Source of the DNA: Stemphylium vesicarium
Lineage: Eukaryota; Ascomycota; Dothideomycetes; Pleosporales; Pleosporaceae
Length of the DNA stretch: 64,000 bases
Direction: 5' to 3'
Assembly: GCA_004380135.1 (NCBI GenBank)
Contig: QXCR01000068.1
Location: 1-64,000 of the forward strand
The position numbers and the translations under genes are program-made. How positions within the stretch are numbered: the first letter of the stretch is position 1; every line of letters begins with the position of its first letter. Under the pieces are notes generated by a model. It made no database searches, was not told the origin of the DNA, and saw nothing but the letters and a program-made list of their open reading frames with translations. Positions 10,677 to 20,351 of the stretch are shown here, piece after piece.

Positions 10677-12479
10677 ATGGCGTCATACTTCGATCTCCCG
10701 CCCCAGAAGACGGCGCCGCCTGCGAGTATAGATCAGCTGCCTCAGGACCAGCGCAAGCAGTTGGGCCGCATGAACGGTTTGATGTCCCCAGCCGTCACAC
10801 AAATCCTAGAAGGTTTAGGTGATGATCACTCGGGCAGCAGTAGTGAAGAAGAAGAAAGCTTATCGGGAGAGGAAAACGAAAGTGCGAACCAGCCCCCTCA
10901 GAAGGATATCGGCGCCCAAAGGATAAATCAAAACACACAGAAGCACCACGCTGCCCAGGCACCTCGGCCATCGTCTCTTTCACCTAGCAGAAGCCACTTG
11001 AAATCGTCGACGAGTAAGGCATCTGGCCAATCCAAGTCATCTTCTGCACGTGCCAGCGGAGACAGTTCCGCTAAAGCCAAACATAAGCAGCCACATATGG
11101 CGCGTTTCCATTCTCTCCGAAGCATCCTTTTTCAGCAGAGAATCGAGGACCAAATGAAGACTGTCACGAAAGAAGATGCCCAGCGAGAGCAGAGCGCTGC
11201 TGATAAGTGGCGGAACCAGCATGAAGAGCGCCAAATGCATCACCCCACGACACCAGAGAAGGATGCGCAAGCGAAGAGCGGAATCGGAAGTAGGCTGAAG
11301 ATGACGATGCGGAGAATGACGACCAAGGACGCGGGCGGAATGGAGAAGATTAGGGAAGATGGTGCGCCAGTGGAGTTCAATGACCGCTCATCGACAGCTT
11401 CTTCGGATAACGACGAGGAGAAACAAATTTCGCCTAAAGAAAGTAACAACAGCGACAATGAGAGCATCAAGAACTCAGATGTCGAGGATCTCGTCCGGTG
11501 GGTCAGTCGACGAGATTCACCAAGCGACGGTGAAGCGCGAAAGGGCGAAGTTGTTGAGGACCTCAAAGAGGACAGCGGCCACGAGAGCCTTGGGCAATCT
11601 GACGTCGAGGAGCTTGTCCGTTATGCAAGTCGAAAGTCCGACACCAAGGATGACGCAAAGGCGAACGACAACCATTCTGGATACAGCGACGCATCAACCG
11701 AATCCGACATCGAGCTCCAAGAAGTATCTTCGGATGACGAAGAAGACGCCGACGATCTCGTACGCTGGATATCACATCGCAACGGATCTAAAGCCGGTCC
11801 CGTACGAAGAAACCTAAAAAGGCCAGAATTAGATTCCGACGTAGGCGAACACTACGACTCCGACGTCCCAGAGCTGGGCCGCTGGTTCAAGCGCCACGAC
11901 GGCACGAGCGGCGAATCCACAGCTACGACTCCTATTAAAGATATATTCGAAGAGCAAGTAGGAGATGAAGAGGAACACCGCGGCCGTCCAAGAAGCCGAG
12001 AATCCGCTGAACCGCCCGTCAAAGAAAAACGGCACATCACGGACGACGACGTCGACGAGCTCATCCGCTGGGTGAGCAGAAAAGACTCAAAGCAACAAGA
12101 CGCACCCATGCCCGAAAGCCACGACCGTGTAGAAAGTCTCAGGCGCAACGAAGAAGAGAAGAAACAGGCAATCGGCATGAGCGTAGACCAAGGAAGCCTA
12201 TCCCACAGCGACGTTCAAGAACTCGTTGAACACGCGCGGAAAACAAGCGACGATGCAAACGCAATCGCTTCAGAGCCTTTCGGTGTCGAGACGGGCGACT
12301 TGAAGACGTTGAGAAGCGAAAATGCGACACCAGTCCGGGATTCGCAAGAGCGGTTGGCTGGGAAGAGGGAGGAGATCGCACAGAGGGAAAAGGAAGAGCA
12401 GCTGGGCATGAGTATGGAAGATGGCAGTCTGAGCCACGGCGACGTGCAGGATCTAGTCGCGCATGTAAGAAGCAAATGA
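10677..12479 (+). CDS. Charged, disordered protein with seven DVxELV-type motif repeats (unknown function)
   Basis: Single-exon frame of 600 codons starting at the ATG of MASYFDLPPQ. I do not recognise the family. Residues 50-150 are Ser/Glu- then Ser/Lys-rich and probably disordered; residues 150-220 are basic with possible coiled coil. From residue about 267 a short motif recurs at roughly 267, 309, 357, 396, 458, 512 and 589: an acidic residue, then D-V-x-[DE]-L-[VI]-[RE]-[WYH] and usually a basic S-R-[KR] tail. Examples are DVEDLVRWVSRRDS and DVDELIRWVSRKDS. The last two copies also share an upstream GMSx(3)GSLSH segment, so that block was duplicated. Between copies the chain is acidic and low in complexity. 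The layout suggests amphipathic docking helices strung on a flexible chain, perhaps a scaffold. There is no signal peptide or membrane segment. The gene is convergent with the esterase at 12955. Confidence 0.88.
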   Translation: MASYFDLPPQKTAPPASIDQLPQDQRKQLGRMNGLMSPAVTQILEGLGDDHSGSSSEEEESLSGEENESANQPPQKDIGAQRINQNTQKHHAAQAPRPSSLSPSRSHLKSSTSKASGQSKSSSARASGDSSAKAKHKQPHMARFHSLRSILFQQRIEDQMKTVTKEDAQREQSAADKWRNQHEERQMHHPTTPEKDAQAKSGIGSRLKMTMRRMTTKDAGGMEKIREDGAPVEFNDRSSTASSDNDEEKQISPKESNNSDNESIKNSDVEDLVRWVSRRDSPSDGEARKGEVVEDLKEDSGHESLGQSDVEELVRYASRKSDTKDDAKANDNHSGYSDASTESDIELQEVSSDDEEDADDLVRWISHRNGSKAGPVRRNLKRPELDSDVGEHYDSDVPELGRWFKRHDGTSGESTATTPIKDIFEEQVGDEEEHRGRPRSRESAEPPVKEKRHITDDDVDELIRWVSRKDSKQQDAPMPESHDRVESLRRNEEEKKQAIGMSVDQGSLSHSDVQELVEHARKTSDDANAIASEPFGVETGDLKTLRSENATPVRDSQERLAGKREEIAQREKEEQLGMSMEDGSLSHGDVQDLVAHVRSK

Positions 12480-12954
12480 AGAAAACCAGACAAAGTAGAT
12501 AAAGAGGGCATTCGGCGGATACTGAAGCGTCTGTGCAAAAGGACGGATATCGGCAACGAGTGAGGCTCGGGAACTGTGGGCGCTAGGGCAGGAGGGGTAG
12601 TGGGTCAGGCTCGGGAATCGTCGCCGTGGGATGGGTCTAGACTTTTGGGGGAGAGGGAAGAAGGGGGCGGAGTTATGGGCGTTGGAGGCATGGGTGGGGT
12701 AAAGCATGTTTGGTTTAGGGAATAATGTCATAATGCAGATATGAAGCGACGCATATATCATCCATTACACACGCATCCTTCACAACTCCCTCCAGCGACA
12801 TGAATCGAAGAAGAGAAACATGGTATTCGTACAAGCCTGCGAAAAGAAACGCGCAACAAAACTTTCTAATCCTCCCAATCATACTCCCAAAACACCCGCA
12901 AATGCCCACTGACACAGACACAGACAAGATGAAACTGGCGTACGCGCACGCACA
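12480..12954. other. Convergent 3' intergenic region
   Basis: 475 bp between the stop of the repeat-motif gene and the stop of the esterase on the opposite strand. It presumably holds both 3' UTRs and terminators. The 12.6-12.7 kb part is G-rich; no gene is seen. Confidence 0.55.
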
Positions 12955-14853
12955 TCAATCCAACTTGAGCGGCTCAACACCCTCAAACTGCAACCTCCTG
13001 AACATGCTCCGAATAACCCCACACTTCCTCTCGCGCTCATCATCCCTAGGCCTCATCTCCGTGCGCATCTTGTCCAGCATATCCGTGCCATCACCACGAT
13101 GACCACCCTCCTTGATATTGGTAAAGAACATGCGTCGGCCCGTCTCATCGAGCGGCTCCCACTTGGCAATGCTAACATCCTTCCTCGGGATGGTCTGGTG
13201 TTCGCGGTTGGGGTCGAGGAACTTGACGAAAGAGATGAAGTAGTCTGAGATTTCGTTCTGGCGGCGAACCATGACCTGGCCGACGGTGCCGGCGTGCTTT
13301 GTGCCGTAGCCGTTCTCGATGTCGACGCCCCACATGACGTCCCATTGGTATTGGTAGGTTGGTACGTCGGGCGGGTTGTGGCGCGACATGGCGTTGGAGG
13401 CGAGGTAGGTTGGGCAGATGTAGCGGATGTCGCCTTGGGCTTTGGCGACGGCGTCCCACCATTTCCCGCTGTCGGGCCAGTGGCGGTCGTTCGGGTACGT
13501 GTTCTTGAGCGTCTCGAGGTCTTCGTCGCTGAGCAGCGGGTAGTGGTCTTTGAGGTAGGATTTGAATTCTCCTTCGTTGTCGGTGGCCTTTTTGACTTGG
13601 TCGGAGCCTTCGTTTGAGGTGAAACCGATGATTGTCGGGACTTTGGCGTACTTGTTGGAAATTATGGCCGCGGGGGCGGGCGCTGTGAACATGCCGCCGG
13701 CGGGCTCGGTCGTTGGCGCCCACATCCAGCGCGGTGGGGTGTCGCGGCCGGGGAAGTTCATGGGGTAGTTCTCGTAGTAGAGGTCGCCGGTCGCCGCATT
13801 GCGAACGCAGGCAATGTCGGTGCAGTTAAGCCCGTCTGCGACCTCGTTCCAGAACTTCTCAGCTTGTTCGGTGGTGAAGAATGTGGGGCTCGCTGGGGAC
13901 TGAGCGATGGCACCGTGGAAGAGTTGCTTGCGGCCGGTGCCGGGGACGTTGACGTAGTTGTCGCCCTCGTTAGCGGTGAGCTGAAGCATGACGGATGCGC
14001 CGCCCGCACTCGTACCCATGATGACTACATGGTCTGGGTTTCCGCCAAAGTAGCGGATGTACTTCTGCACCCACTCCAATGCTGCCCTCTGGTCGCGGAG
14101 CGCGTTGTTGTAGTCGCCATCCTGCGCAATCTCCTTGCCGGGGAGGAAGCCGTATATGCCATTGCGGTAGTACATGGTGACTACGACAATGCCCTTGTCC
14201 AACTTGCCATTGACGCCCTTTTCACGTCGAGCCTTCTCTGCCATTTCACCGCCGTTGCTGCGTCCAGGGAGATGGAAACCACCACCGGGGATGTTGACCA
14301 AGACTGGTAAGTCATCGCCAGGTTCAGCATCAAACGGCGTGAAGACGTTCAGACTCAGGCAATCCTCGGTGTAGTGTGTAGTAATACCCAGGACATCTGG
14401 CCCTGAGATATCATTCCTGTTCCTCTCAGCCGGGTTGATCTTCTGAATCCTTGGGCACATGCCCAGTGATCCATCCCAGACCAAGGGCTTCTCTCCTCTG
14501 CCAATGCCATATGTCCTGTTCACGGGTTGCGGCCCCCGGAACCTGTTCTTGCCTCCAGCATCTGCGGCATAAGGGATGTTCCAGTAGGAGCGGATCTTGT
14601 CTGTAACGTTCGGCTTGATGGCTAGATAATCTAGCTCGACGATATACGGGTCATCTGTGTTCTTCAACGGCACGGAGAAGGGAGGCGTGGGCTTCGACGT
14701 CAACGGCGGTATCCACTCGGAACTGGGTCGCAGGTCGGGCGAGTAGAGGAAGGCGAATGTGAAGGCAATGACGACGAAAGCGGCGAGACCAAGGATGACG
14801 CGCCGGTCGAAGATGAGGCTGGAATTGAGGGGACGCATTGCCATAGTAGGCAT
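12955..14853 (-). CDS. Membrane-anchored type-B carboxylesterase
   Basis: Predicted 632-residue alpha/beta-hydrolase of the carboxylesterase/lipase type-B family, which hydrolyses carboxylic esters. It is intronless. Residues about 19-37 form one hydrophobic helix near the N-terminus with basic residues before it, so it is probably a type II membrane protein with the catalytic domain outside the cytosol or in the secretory pathway. Seen motifs: oxyanion loop GGGF, the type-B signature EDCLSLNVFTP near residue 164, the nucleophile elbow GTSAGG with Ser near 282 (GTSAG where most relatives have GESAG), an acid Glu in SNEGSD near 414 and a His in YGTKHAG near 520. Three Met codons at 1, 4 and 6 leave the exact start open but do not change the anchor. 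The natural substrate cannot be told from sequence. Confidence 0.9.
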   Translation of the reverse strand: MPTMAMRPLNSSLIFDRRVILGLAAFVVIAFTFAFLYSPDLRPSSEWIPPLTSKPTPPFSVPLKNTDDPYIVELDYLAIKPNVTDKIRSYWNIPYAADAGGKNRFRGPQPVNRTYGIGRGEKPLVWDGSLGMCPRIQKINPAERNRNDISGPDVLGITTHYTEDCLSLNVFTPFDAEPGDDLPVLVNIPGGGFHLPGRSNGGEMAEKARREKGVNGKLDKGIVVVTMYYRNGIYGFLPGKEIAQDGDYNNALRDQRAALEWVQKYIRYFGGNPDHVVIMGTSAGGASVMLQLTANEGDNYVNVPGTGRKQLFHGAIAQSPASPTFFTTEQAEKFWNEVADGLNCTDIACVRNAATGDLYYENYPMNFPGRDTPPRWMWAPTTEPAGGMFTAPAPAAIISNKYAKVPTIIGFTSNEGSDQVKKATDNEGEFKSYLKDHYPLLSDEDLETLKNTYPNDRHWPDSGKWWDAVAKAQGDIRYICPTYLASNAMSRHNPPDVPTYQYQWDVMWGVDIENGYGTKHAGTVGQVMVRRQNEISDYFISFVKFLDPNREHQTIPRKDVSIAKWEPLDETGRRMFFTNIKEGGHRGDGTDMLDKMRTEMRPRDDERERKCGVIRSMFRRLQFEGVEPLKLD

Positions 14854-15960
14854 GTGCTGGGAGGATTACAAAAGAGTGTGGTGAAGTGGCGTTGCAAGGC
14901 AGCGAAAGACTATCGCAGAACTTTCGCAGTCTGCATCTGCACCCTGAATTGGAAAATCTCAGGGACTGATGGGGGACAACTAGTCAGGGCAACAGTAATG
15001 GAGTTTCCTCCACGCTGTCGCAAGCGTCGCAGGCATCCTGGTTTCTAGATTCCCGGTCCCTGGCCAGATGGGACGACACAAGAGGCTAAGGGGGCGGCAA
15101 TCGGCACCAGCCGCTTGGCGCTGACGCGTATCGCATTTGAGGAAATACCATGGCGATGAAACACTGAAACGCGCAACACCTTGCGTAAAGAGATGGATGA
15201 GGATAGGCGAAAGGTTTCGTCGCGATAGACGATGAAGAGTGAGATTCGGCGATTCCGCTCTATACGAAGGTCGGATGCAGGAACATTTCGCCGGTTAGCG
15301 TGCTCTCGATTGCATCGCGACTTCTGTCAGCTCTCCTGCTTGCCTGGCCTTGGCACACTTCCTTTTCACCGTACCACGGGGCTTCGAACAGTAATCCAGC
15401 GCACCTCAAAGCTTACGGCGATAGTATTAGGTGAAATTCAGCCTGCATTTGCATGCCCGCAAAGCACCAACTCAGCTAGAGGCCTCGGGGTGACCGCGCC
15501 TTTCGCAGGTCTACCGACTGACGCCCCATCCAGCAGGTAAGAGACTGCGGAATGAGCTCCTGGAACACATTGTCGATATTTTTGTGTGTCACACGAGAAA
15601 ACCAGAAGCGGCATCTCTGTATATATCTAGAGAAACAGCCTATAACACAACCAAAAGCCGCTGGGTCTCAGTCTACCTCACCCATCAAGCAATGCTCGAA
15701 AAGCTTCTGGTGATGTCTTCCATCATATGGCTCTGGCAACTAGATGGTAGGCGGGACATGCTTGATGCTGCGTTGATGGTGTTGTTTCTTTCTCTCACCT
15801 CCTCGCTCTCGTGGTGACGCTCGATCGGGGCTTGCTCTCTCACTTCAAGCTCCCTACAAGCACCCATATATCCCTCGTCACACGTCCTCTCCTATCTCTT
15901 CCCCTCTCACATCTTCAACTAAACATACCACTTCTTGCTCTTCCCTCCCTTCTGGCAACT
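14854..15960. other. Intergenic, 1.1 kb
   Basis: No recognisable gene. This is the upstream region of the esterase (minus strand) and of the decayed GTPase (plus strand). A pyrimidine-rich stretch (CTCTC.. and TCCC..) near 15.79-15.96 kb resembles the pyrimidine-rich leaders of fungal promoters and probably belonged to the GTPase gene. Confidence 0.5.
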
Positions 15961-18614
15961 ATGTCAGATGAGATAGCCATCATGAACGGTCTGCAGCAAC
16001 ACACGCCCGAAGGCACCCAGAGCCCGCTGATTTAACCAGAATGTCCAGACTCAAGCGTAGCTATCGCAGCCATAAGTTCCTTTTCATCTCCCAAGTCTAG
16101 GCAGTCCAGCAGTCCGGAAAGTTCAGCAGTGTCTCCTCATATTGCGCAACTCCAAACTATCGAGTCAGCCGCAAAAGCTGCCATCGCCAGCTGGAACCAC
16201 AGCGTACTCTCTATCCCCCTGGCGAAGTGCAAAGATACGCAAACCTATCGAGGCATCTGCGAAGGGTAGTGGAAGTTAACAGTTCGTTAGCATTGGAGAT
16301 ATTCCCCGACAGCGATGACGAGGATAGCGACGATGAAAAGGATTCCGCAGAAGTTGTGCCCTATGATCCAACTCAACAGCACCGCCCGAAACTACCTGTC
16401 TACCACCCGGGCTTCCAGCAAGCTGAAGAGGATGCTCAAAAGATCTTAAAGGTCTTCATGGACTTCCTGAAGGTCACCAAGAACCGTGGAGTTGGCGGCG
16501 AAGAGGCTACGTATCTTTGGAACCAAATCATCAAGAACCGCGACATTCTGTATCAAAACGAAATTCGTATCGCTGTGACCAGAGACACAGGATCTGGAAA
16601 GTCGGCTACTACAAATGCTCTGTTAGGCGAGGATCTGGCCCCAGAGGTAACAATGACCTCGCGCGATGTGCAGATTTCTTTGACTGACCTTTGGACATAG
16701 GGTGACAGTGGCGGTGCCTGTACCAACGTTGTGACAGAATTCCGCCAGAAGAGATTGTCAACCAGCATAGGCGCAGTTCAAGCCGAGGTCCAATTTTACT
16801 GTCTGGAGTACTGCATGGACGACCTCGTCACCAACTGGTTCAGAGTTTGGTTCACCACAAGGCACGAAATGATGCAAGACGAAGACAGCATTGATGACAA
16901 CGATCGAGCGCGCAAAGATGCAGCGCTGGAATGTCTGGAGCATCTCTTTGCCGCCTCGTGTGGCACCCGACTCACTCAAAGGCTTTATGTCGTCATCAAG
17001 CAAGTCGTTGGAGAACAACCCCGCGCTGAAGAGGCTGTTGCAATGGACCATCGAGATTCATGAGCAGTCTGTTCCCGATAGCGAGCTGTCCGTTCCCTTC
17101 AAAGCCAGCACCCACAACGACATGCGTGAGCAGCTACATCTTTTCAGAATGCGAGCTCAAAACGCGCGTTTCAATGAAAAGCTTCTTTCCTTCAGTCCAT
17201 GGCCTTTCATAGAGATCATAAGGTAAGCCCGATAGGTGCACACAGCCACTGTAAGCCACACTCACTAATCAACCATTACCGATACTACGTTGACAGCCCT
17301 TTGCTGCAGGACGGTATCTGCCTGGCTGATGTACCTGGTGCGAAGGAAATCAACATGTACCGTGTCACAGCTGCCAACGCCTATCTACAGCAGTGTGAGA
17401 TGACCATTGTGGTGGTCGACATCAAGCGCGCCACGAGCGATCAGTCTATTCGGAAGCACTGCCTCGATGCATGCAGTAGGCGACAACACGGCAGTGTCAT
17501 TCTTGTAGCAACCAGATCCGACGAAATGAACGACGATGGCGGTAGTACTCTTCAGTTCGACGCTATAGCCGCAGATCAACTTGCTCCCATCGAGGAAAAG
17601 CTGAGTGATCTGATCGGCGAAACACAACTCATTGACAACGACACGGAGGCCAACAAACATGAAATCAAGCGCATCAAACTCATGGGTCACCATGGCAGCC
17701 TGACCGAAGACGATTGTGCTAGCGCCGAGGCATTGCGCACAGCCAACAAAAAAGCAAGCGCATGCAAGAAATTCATAGCTTCGCGAATCACCTTGTTGGA
17801 GGAAGAACGCAAAGAGATCCGCATTGCATGCCGTAGCAGATTTGTCGCTACAGGCACGAACCGAATGTACAGAGGATACAATGCGCTGAATCCGGATAAG
17901 GCTCCGACAATGAAACTGGAAGATACCGAGATCCCCGCAGCATGCACCTACATCTCCGGGATACCCTCTCAGGGAAGAGTCGCCGTTTTGGAACATTTCA
18001 TTCTGTTTAAAATCCCGATGCTACTAAGCATTGTTCAAATGAGCTGCAGCAAGAGTACAGAAGCCCGCGCGGAGCATGTGACGAAGATCGTGGATGAAGC
18101 GATTAAGGTACATGAGTTTCTTCTTCGATCGCGCACATGTGCTAATCCATCGCAGGATGTGGAGTCCAAAGTCGTAAAGATGGCGACGAAATCCCGCGAG
18201 ACGTTCCTGAAAGAGCTTTATAGCGAGCTGTCGAGCCGCGAACTACTCGAAAAGTTCGACCGCAACGCAGACAAGAAGTTGGAGACTCTGGCCAAGTTGG
18301 TGCTTACAGATTTCTTTGAGACACTGAATCTACAATCACATATCTTCCCTCACATAAGAATGAACCTTGGAAGTTTCCGCCGCTTCGTAGTTTCCTCTGC
18401 TTTTTCTTCGCCGCTGTCCACCAATTCCCGTGGTAGCTATCTAGAAAGATGTGAGCCTCAGTTGCAACCACTGAATGCCGTCTTAGAGTTCGGATGGTCA
18501 TGTCGTGTACTGCGTATACATCCGCATGGCTGTCATTTCGGAGAAATTGATGTACGCGCCATCGCTTGTGAAGGACAAATCCAGTTGGGAGAAATCGTTC
18601 TATATGACCAATAG
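15961..18614 (+). pseudogene. Decayed large GTPase (nuclear GTPase SLIP-GC/dynamin-like group)
   Basis: Remains of a large fungal P-loop GTPase. G-motifs can be read in order: a P-loop-like DTGSGKSATTNALLG near 16590, a switch-I-like DSGGACTNVVTEF near 16705, LADVPGAKE (G3) near 17325 and an ATRSDE sequence (G4) near 17510. Introns with good signals lie at 16647-16700, 17223-17296 and 18108-18155. Several lesions are visible. The frame opening at ATG 15961 meets a TAA at 16033-16035. The frame must change again near 16200-16230. A further shift without a possible intron lies about 16940-17000, between a piece ending LECLEHLF and one beginning DSLKGFMSS. The first Gly of the P-loop is Arg. The C-terminal end after about 18360 has lost family similarity. 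An assembly error could explain one shift but hardly all defects. A low-complexity acidic stretch (DSDDEDSDDE) near 16310 is kept. Confidence 0.65.
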
Positions 18615-19163
18615 GACTGGTGCAAAGCTGTCCGAGATACAGTAACCTCATGAAGGCCGTCCCTAGTTCCTGGTATTCTGGTGAGACCCTGTGCCGCTTG
18701 GTTTCGATCGTGGATGATGCTTGGACGGTTGAGCAGATAGTTGAATACTCTGCAAAGGTCGGGCAGCTGAGAAGCTGCTCTCTTGCAATCCCGTCCTTCT
18801 TGTTCGAGCAGTATTTCTGTAAACGGAAACGCGCAACCTTGTGTTCTCGACCACGTGTTTTGATGTGCTGGTATTCCTGGAACGCCTGCGGCAGCACAAG
18901 GCGGAATTGCAGGAACTTTCCTCCCAACGCACGAGAGGAACATATCCGGGGCGGTGAATTTCTTGTGATGAGAATCCTAGGACAACGCCTCCATGGCTTT
19001 CCCTTCCCTGTCAGCTTCTTCCATTGACTTACAGAAGTTTTGCATCTGCTCGGTACTGAATGCCACTCTTCTGGCATGAACGGGCCATCAATAGAGGCAG
19101 ATCCTTCCTCTACAGATGGCTTCAGTATACTGTCATCTGTTTTCCCTCGTTGTTTAGAACTCT
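18615..19163. other. Spacer after the GTPase remnant
   Basis: No gene recognised. A long minus-strand open frame (19635 down to 18304) crosses this stretch, but I attribute its openness largely to the 18-bp repeat array that follows. Confidence 0.4.
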
Positions 19164-19451
19164 GGAGCCTCCACATAGCACGTTGTCTCTCAATCGCCGA
19201 CAGTCTCCACATCGCAGGTGGTCTCTCCATCACAGGTGGTGTCTTCTTCTCATGCGGTCTCTCTGTAGTAAGCAGTCTCCATCTCTCACACGATGTTTCA
19301 AGAGCAAACAGCCACCTCATCTCCCTTTCTCTCAACCATTTCACGAACTTCGACCACCAATCCCCTGCGACATCCCCGCCCATTAACTCTATTTCAGGCC
19401 ATCTCTCTAGCGCATGCCATTTCTCCACCCTAAACCATCTCTCTATCCGGA
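19164..19451. repeat. Degenerate 18-bp minisatellite, 16 units
   Basis: Sixteen consecutive 18-base units can be laid out without gaps from 19164 to 19451. Typical units are ACAGTCTCCACATCGCAG (19200), GTGGTCTCTCCATCACAG (19218), GCCATCTCTCTAGCGCAT (19398) and ACCATCTCTCTATCCGGA (19434). The core GTCTCTC or CATCTCTC recurs at the same offset, while the middle units (19290-19379) are more worn. As 18 is a multiple of three, all frames read as hexapeptide repeats; on the minus strand this gives units such as IERWFR, VEKWHA and LERWPE. The array therefore keeps long frames open on both strands. Confidence 0.75.
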
Positions 19452-19889
19452 ATAAATGCTGGACTGGAAGCCACAGATGTGGAAGACATGGGGTTTCTGC
19501 ACTTAATAGTGCTCGACGGACGCGCTTTTGCGAGTGTAAAGATTTCTCGCGGTTTTCCACGGGGGGGTTGTCTCTCAACGGCTTGGTGTGCCTTTCTTTC
19601 GACCTGTTTTGGTGAGCCTTGAAATCGGCCATCATGGGCAGTCGATTGCTCTAGTCTTGTCCGTGGAGACCTGGACAAACGACTGGGCTTGATTGTTTCT
19701 GCTGGTGAGTCTCGAGTTACTGTCAGCAAACTCTCGTCACATAATCGACCAAGGCTGAGAAAATGGTTTGCGTCAACTTTGCGGCCTTCGTTCTCACTCA
19801 ATCGCTAGCTCTTGCTAACTTGGGCTAGCTTGAAGCCGACGACGCAGCTCCGCGGAAGCAGCTTACTTCTGAGTCTCTTCAGATACTCT
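19452..19889. other. Unique sequence between the two repeat arrays
   Basis: About 440 bp with no recognisable gene, lying between the 18-bp minisatellite and the GCGGCCTCCAAT array. It includes the start codons of the long minus-strand frame at 19635, which I do not accept as a gene. Confidence 0.4.
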
Positions 19890-20351
19890 GCGGCCTCCAA
19901 TCAGAACCTATTTCGCTAAGCGCAATGAATCCTGCGTCACGCGATAGCGGATAGACGGCTGTACATTTGCGGCCTCCAATAGACATCTTAGCTTTGGATA
20001 TCCTGCTGAGGCTCGGCAGAATCCTTTACAGGGATTAAATGGCGGCCGCCAATCAAGAGCGCCAAGTACACAGTCCTGTTTTGCAGCCTCTAGGCCTCGA
20101 GACTCGAGATATATCAACTATGGGGTTGAAACGACTACTTACAAAACAACCATTGCGGCCTCCAATCCGGTCCTAGACTACGTGCGCAGCACCGCGACTG
20201 ACTCTCAATCCGGTCATACCACGTCTGGGAGGTCCTGTCACCGACCTTTTGTCTTCTGCGGCCTTTCATATCGTCCAACAGTTTGAGATATGGGGAAACC
20301 CCGTCTTGCGGCCTCGAATCAACACCATCGATCCTCAAAAACGCGGCCGCG
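19890..20351 (+). repeat. Irregular array of GCGGCCTCCAAT motifs
   Basis: The word GCGGCCTCCAAT or a near match occurs at 19890, 19969, 20042 (GCGGCCGCCAAT), 20083 (GCAGCCTCTAGG, weak), 20155, 20258 (GCGGCCTTTCAT) and 20308 (GCGGCCTCGAAT), with a bare GCGGCCGC at 20343. It is usually preceded by T or TT and often followed by C. Spacing is irregular (about 41-103 bp) and the sequence between copies is unrelated, so this is not an ordinary tandem repeat. The best copies contain CCAAT. No gene is visible inside. Confidence 0.65.

Noticed and set aside
13864..14310. Plus-strand frame of 148 codons inside the esterase gene
   Set aside because: Antisense shadow of a well-supported coding region.
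18304..19635. Minus-strand open frame of 443 codons starting with two ATGs
   Set aside because: It overlaps the GTPase remnant antisense, its middle is the 18-bp repeat array that leaves all frames open, and the rest resembles no protein family. Kept only as part of the minisatellite finding.
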